A DNA stretch of 16,823 nucleotides from Saprospiraceae bacterium (GTDB lineage: Bacteria > Bacteroidota > Bacteroidia > Chitinophagales > Saprospiraceae). The translations under genes and the position numbers were made by a program. The stretch spans positions 1 through 16,823 of the forward strand of contig JALVCY010000077.1 of the NCBI GenBank assembly GCA_027009605.1, read 5' to 3'. Under the pieces are notes generated by a model. It had not been told where the DNA came from, searched no databases, and worked only from the letters and a program-made list of their open reading frames with translations. Below are positions 15,818 through 16,823 of the stretch, one piece after another. The first letter of the stretch is position 1. Each line of letters opens with the position of its first letter.

Positions 15818-15838
15818 CATAATCAAAACCGCAACTCT

Positions 15839-16312
15839 ATGTCTTATATTAACTACATAACTAAAGAAGATTTTGAAAAGCTACAAGCGGAAGTCCGCGA
15901 GCTAAAAACCAACGGCCGCCGGAAAGCTGCTATGGCCATTGCTGAAGCTAGAGAAAAAGGAGACCTTTCGGAAAATGCAGAATATGATGCCGCAAAAGAT
16001 GCCCAAGGTATGCTTGAATTGAAAATCAATGAACTGGAATTGGCCATCGCTAAGTCCAAAATCATCGATGTCTCCGACCTTGACTTGTCCAAAGTCACCG
16101 TCTTGTCCAAAGTCACCATCAAAAACATCAAGAACGGCCAAATTATGAAAATGCACTTGGTCGCAGAATCTACTTCCGATGTTAAAAATGGCAAAATATC
16201 CGTCTCTTCTCCGGTCGGTAAAGGCTTGCTAGGCCACGAAGTCGGACAAGTAGCTAAAATTCAAACACCGGGCGGAATCTTGGAGTTTGAAATCATGGAC
16301 ATCTCAATCTAA
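15839..16312 (+). CDS. greA: Transcription elongation factor GreA
   Basis: A 157-aa protein, the usual GreA length, with the start at the ATG of MSYINYITKEDFEKL. An upstream in-frame start at 15773 would translate the hairpin and is rejected. The N-terminal coiled-coil finger (about 8-75) carries the canonical tip EKGDLSENAEYDAAKDAQ, with Asp42 and Glu45 as the metal-holding residues that help RNA polymerase cleave backtracked RNA. The C-terminal FKBP-like domain (about 80-157) contains VSSPVGKGLLGHEVGQ and the final TPGGILEFEIMDISI. It rescues arrested RNA polymerase in the cytoplasm. It is the first gene of a pair with a HIT-family gene 4 bp downstream. A promoter at 15721-15752 and a strong leader hairpin suggest control by attenuation. 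No Shine-Dalgarno sequence is visible, as is usual in Bacteroidota. Confidence 0.97.
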   Translation: MSYINYITKEDFEKLQAEVRELKTNGRRKAAMAIAEAREKGDLSENAEYDAAKDAQGMLELKINELELAIAKSKIIDVSDLDLSKVTVLSKVTIKNIKNGQIMKMHLVAESTSDVKNGKISVSSPVGKGLLGHEVGQVAKIQTPGGILEFEIMDISI

Positions 16313-16316
16313 TACG

Positions 16317-16715
16317 ATGGCTTCCATTTTCTCCAAAATCATTGCCGGCGATATCCCTTCCTATAAAATTGCGGAAGACGAGAACTATTACGCCTTTCTG
16401 GATATTAATCCACTCAAAAAAGGACACACCTTGGTCATTCCCAAAAAAGAAGTGGATTATATCTTTGATTTGGATGCGGAGACCTTGGCCGGGCTCCATG
16501 TCTTCGCCCAAAAAGTAGCCATCGCCATCAAAAAAGTAATCCCGTGTCAAAGAGTGGGGGTATTAGTCCTTGGGATGGAAGTTCCACATGCACACATCCA
16601 TCTTATTCCTTTAGAAAAAGAAACGGATATTCTCTTGACCAATCCAAAAATGAGCCTTTCCCCCGAAGAAATGGAGGGAATTGCGGCGCGTATCCGCCTA
16701 GCTTTTAATTTATAA
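16317..16715 (+). CDS. HIT family protein (HINT-like nucleotide hydrolase)
   Basis: A 132-aa protein starting at the ATG of MASIFSKIIAGDIPSYKI, 4 bp after the greA stop codon; an in-frame start inside greA is not needed. It has the HIT-domain order: the N-terminal IFSKIIAGDIPSYKIAED, the strand YYAFLDINPLKKGHTLVIPK, and the catalytic triad motif HAHIHLIP with His91, His93 and His95. The middle His93 is the expected nucleophile on the alpha phosphate. HINT-type enzymes cleave adenosine phosphoramidates or similar AMP-linked compounds in the cytoplasm. One departure: the stretch before the motif reads CQRVGVLVLGMEVPHAH, where many relatives have N/G-rich residues, but the core is intact. It is probably cotranscribed and translationally coupled with greA. 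Confidence 0.93.
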   Translation: MASIFSKIIAGDIPSYKIAEDENYYAFLDINPLKKGHTLVIPKKEVDYIFDLDAETLAGLHVFAQKVAIAIKKVIPCQRVGVLVLGMEVPHAHIHLIPLEKETDILLTNPKMSLSPEEMEGIAARIRLAFNL

Positions 16716-16730
16716 CTTTCGTAACTATTT

Positions 16731-16823
16731 AGCCACCCGCTAATTTTTGCTAGAAAATGCCCTTTTTGCGCCTGTTTTTGCTAAAATTTTCTCACGTAGC
16801 CCAGCTACTCTTCAAAAATTGTA
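16731..16823. other. Structured intergenic stretch cut by the window end
   Basis: After the HIT gene there is no reading frame of note. The motif TTTTTGC occurs three times (16744, 16763 and 16775), two of them as TTTTTGCTA. A small perfect hairpin GTAGC-CCA-GCTAC (16796-16808) is flanked by AATTTT on the left and AAAAATT on the right, which could extend the fold. It may be the beginning of an intergenic repeat element or a terminator region; the right part is outside the window. Confidence 0.4.

Noticed and set aside
15773..15838. Longer GreA start that adds 22 residues
   Set aside because: The added codons are the hairpin sequence itself, and the 157-aa form matches normal GreA length.

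Overview
The window looks like a chromosomal segment of a Bacteroidota bacterium, possibly near the Saprospiria. The evidence is an Oar-like TonB-dependent receptor with an N-terminal carboxypeptidase-regulatory-like domain, a very large secreted protein with a type IX secretion (T9SS)-like C-terminal domain, a PorV/PorQ-type outer-membrane protein, promoters close to the Bacteroidota TTTG / TAnnTTTG pattern, and few Shine-Dalgarno sites. The lineage is inferred; no rRNA or other phylogenetic marker is present. No tRNA, IS element, prophage gene or CRISPR array was seen.

Left part (1-5476), all genes on the minus strand. A 27-bp tandem hairpin array (62-250) sits just beyond the 3' end of a TPR-repeat protein gene. 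After a 323-bp AT-rich gap comes an EamA/DMT-type transporter. A clear intrinsic terminator (2941-2981) then closes a compact three-gene operon: ECF sigma factor, a single-pass membrane protein that is probably its anti-sigma factor, and a secreted Spy/CpxP-like (LTxxQ-type) protein. This is most likely an envelope-sensing module. Upstream of it lie a palindrome, an eight-copy heptanucleotide repeat and a gene for an unrecognised lipoprotein.

Right part (5552-16715), all genes on the plus strand. A D-2-hydroxyacid dehydrogenase of the phosphoglycerate dehydrogenase type is followed by a probable promoter and the largest locus here: TonB-dependent receptor (1242 aa), T9SS-type cargo (1346 aa) and PorV/PorQ family protein (365 aa). 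The receptor and cargo genes are 47 bp apart. A hairpin terminator separates the cargo gene from the porV/Q-like gene. The three products would all act at or beyond the outer membrane: an uptake barrel, an exported large protein and a barrel of the type that helps deliver T9SS cargo. A greA-HIT operon follows. It has a good Bacteroidota -7 box, and an almost perfect 19-bp-arm hairpin lies between that promoter and the greA start codon.

The points most worth a second look are the greA leader hairpin, the receptor-cargo-PorV/Q locus, the opposite charges of the two envelope proteins in the sigma operon, and the 27-bp array with its internal 81-bp duplication.
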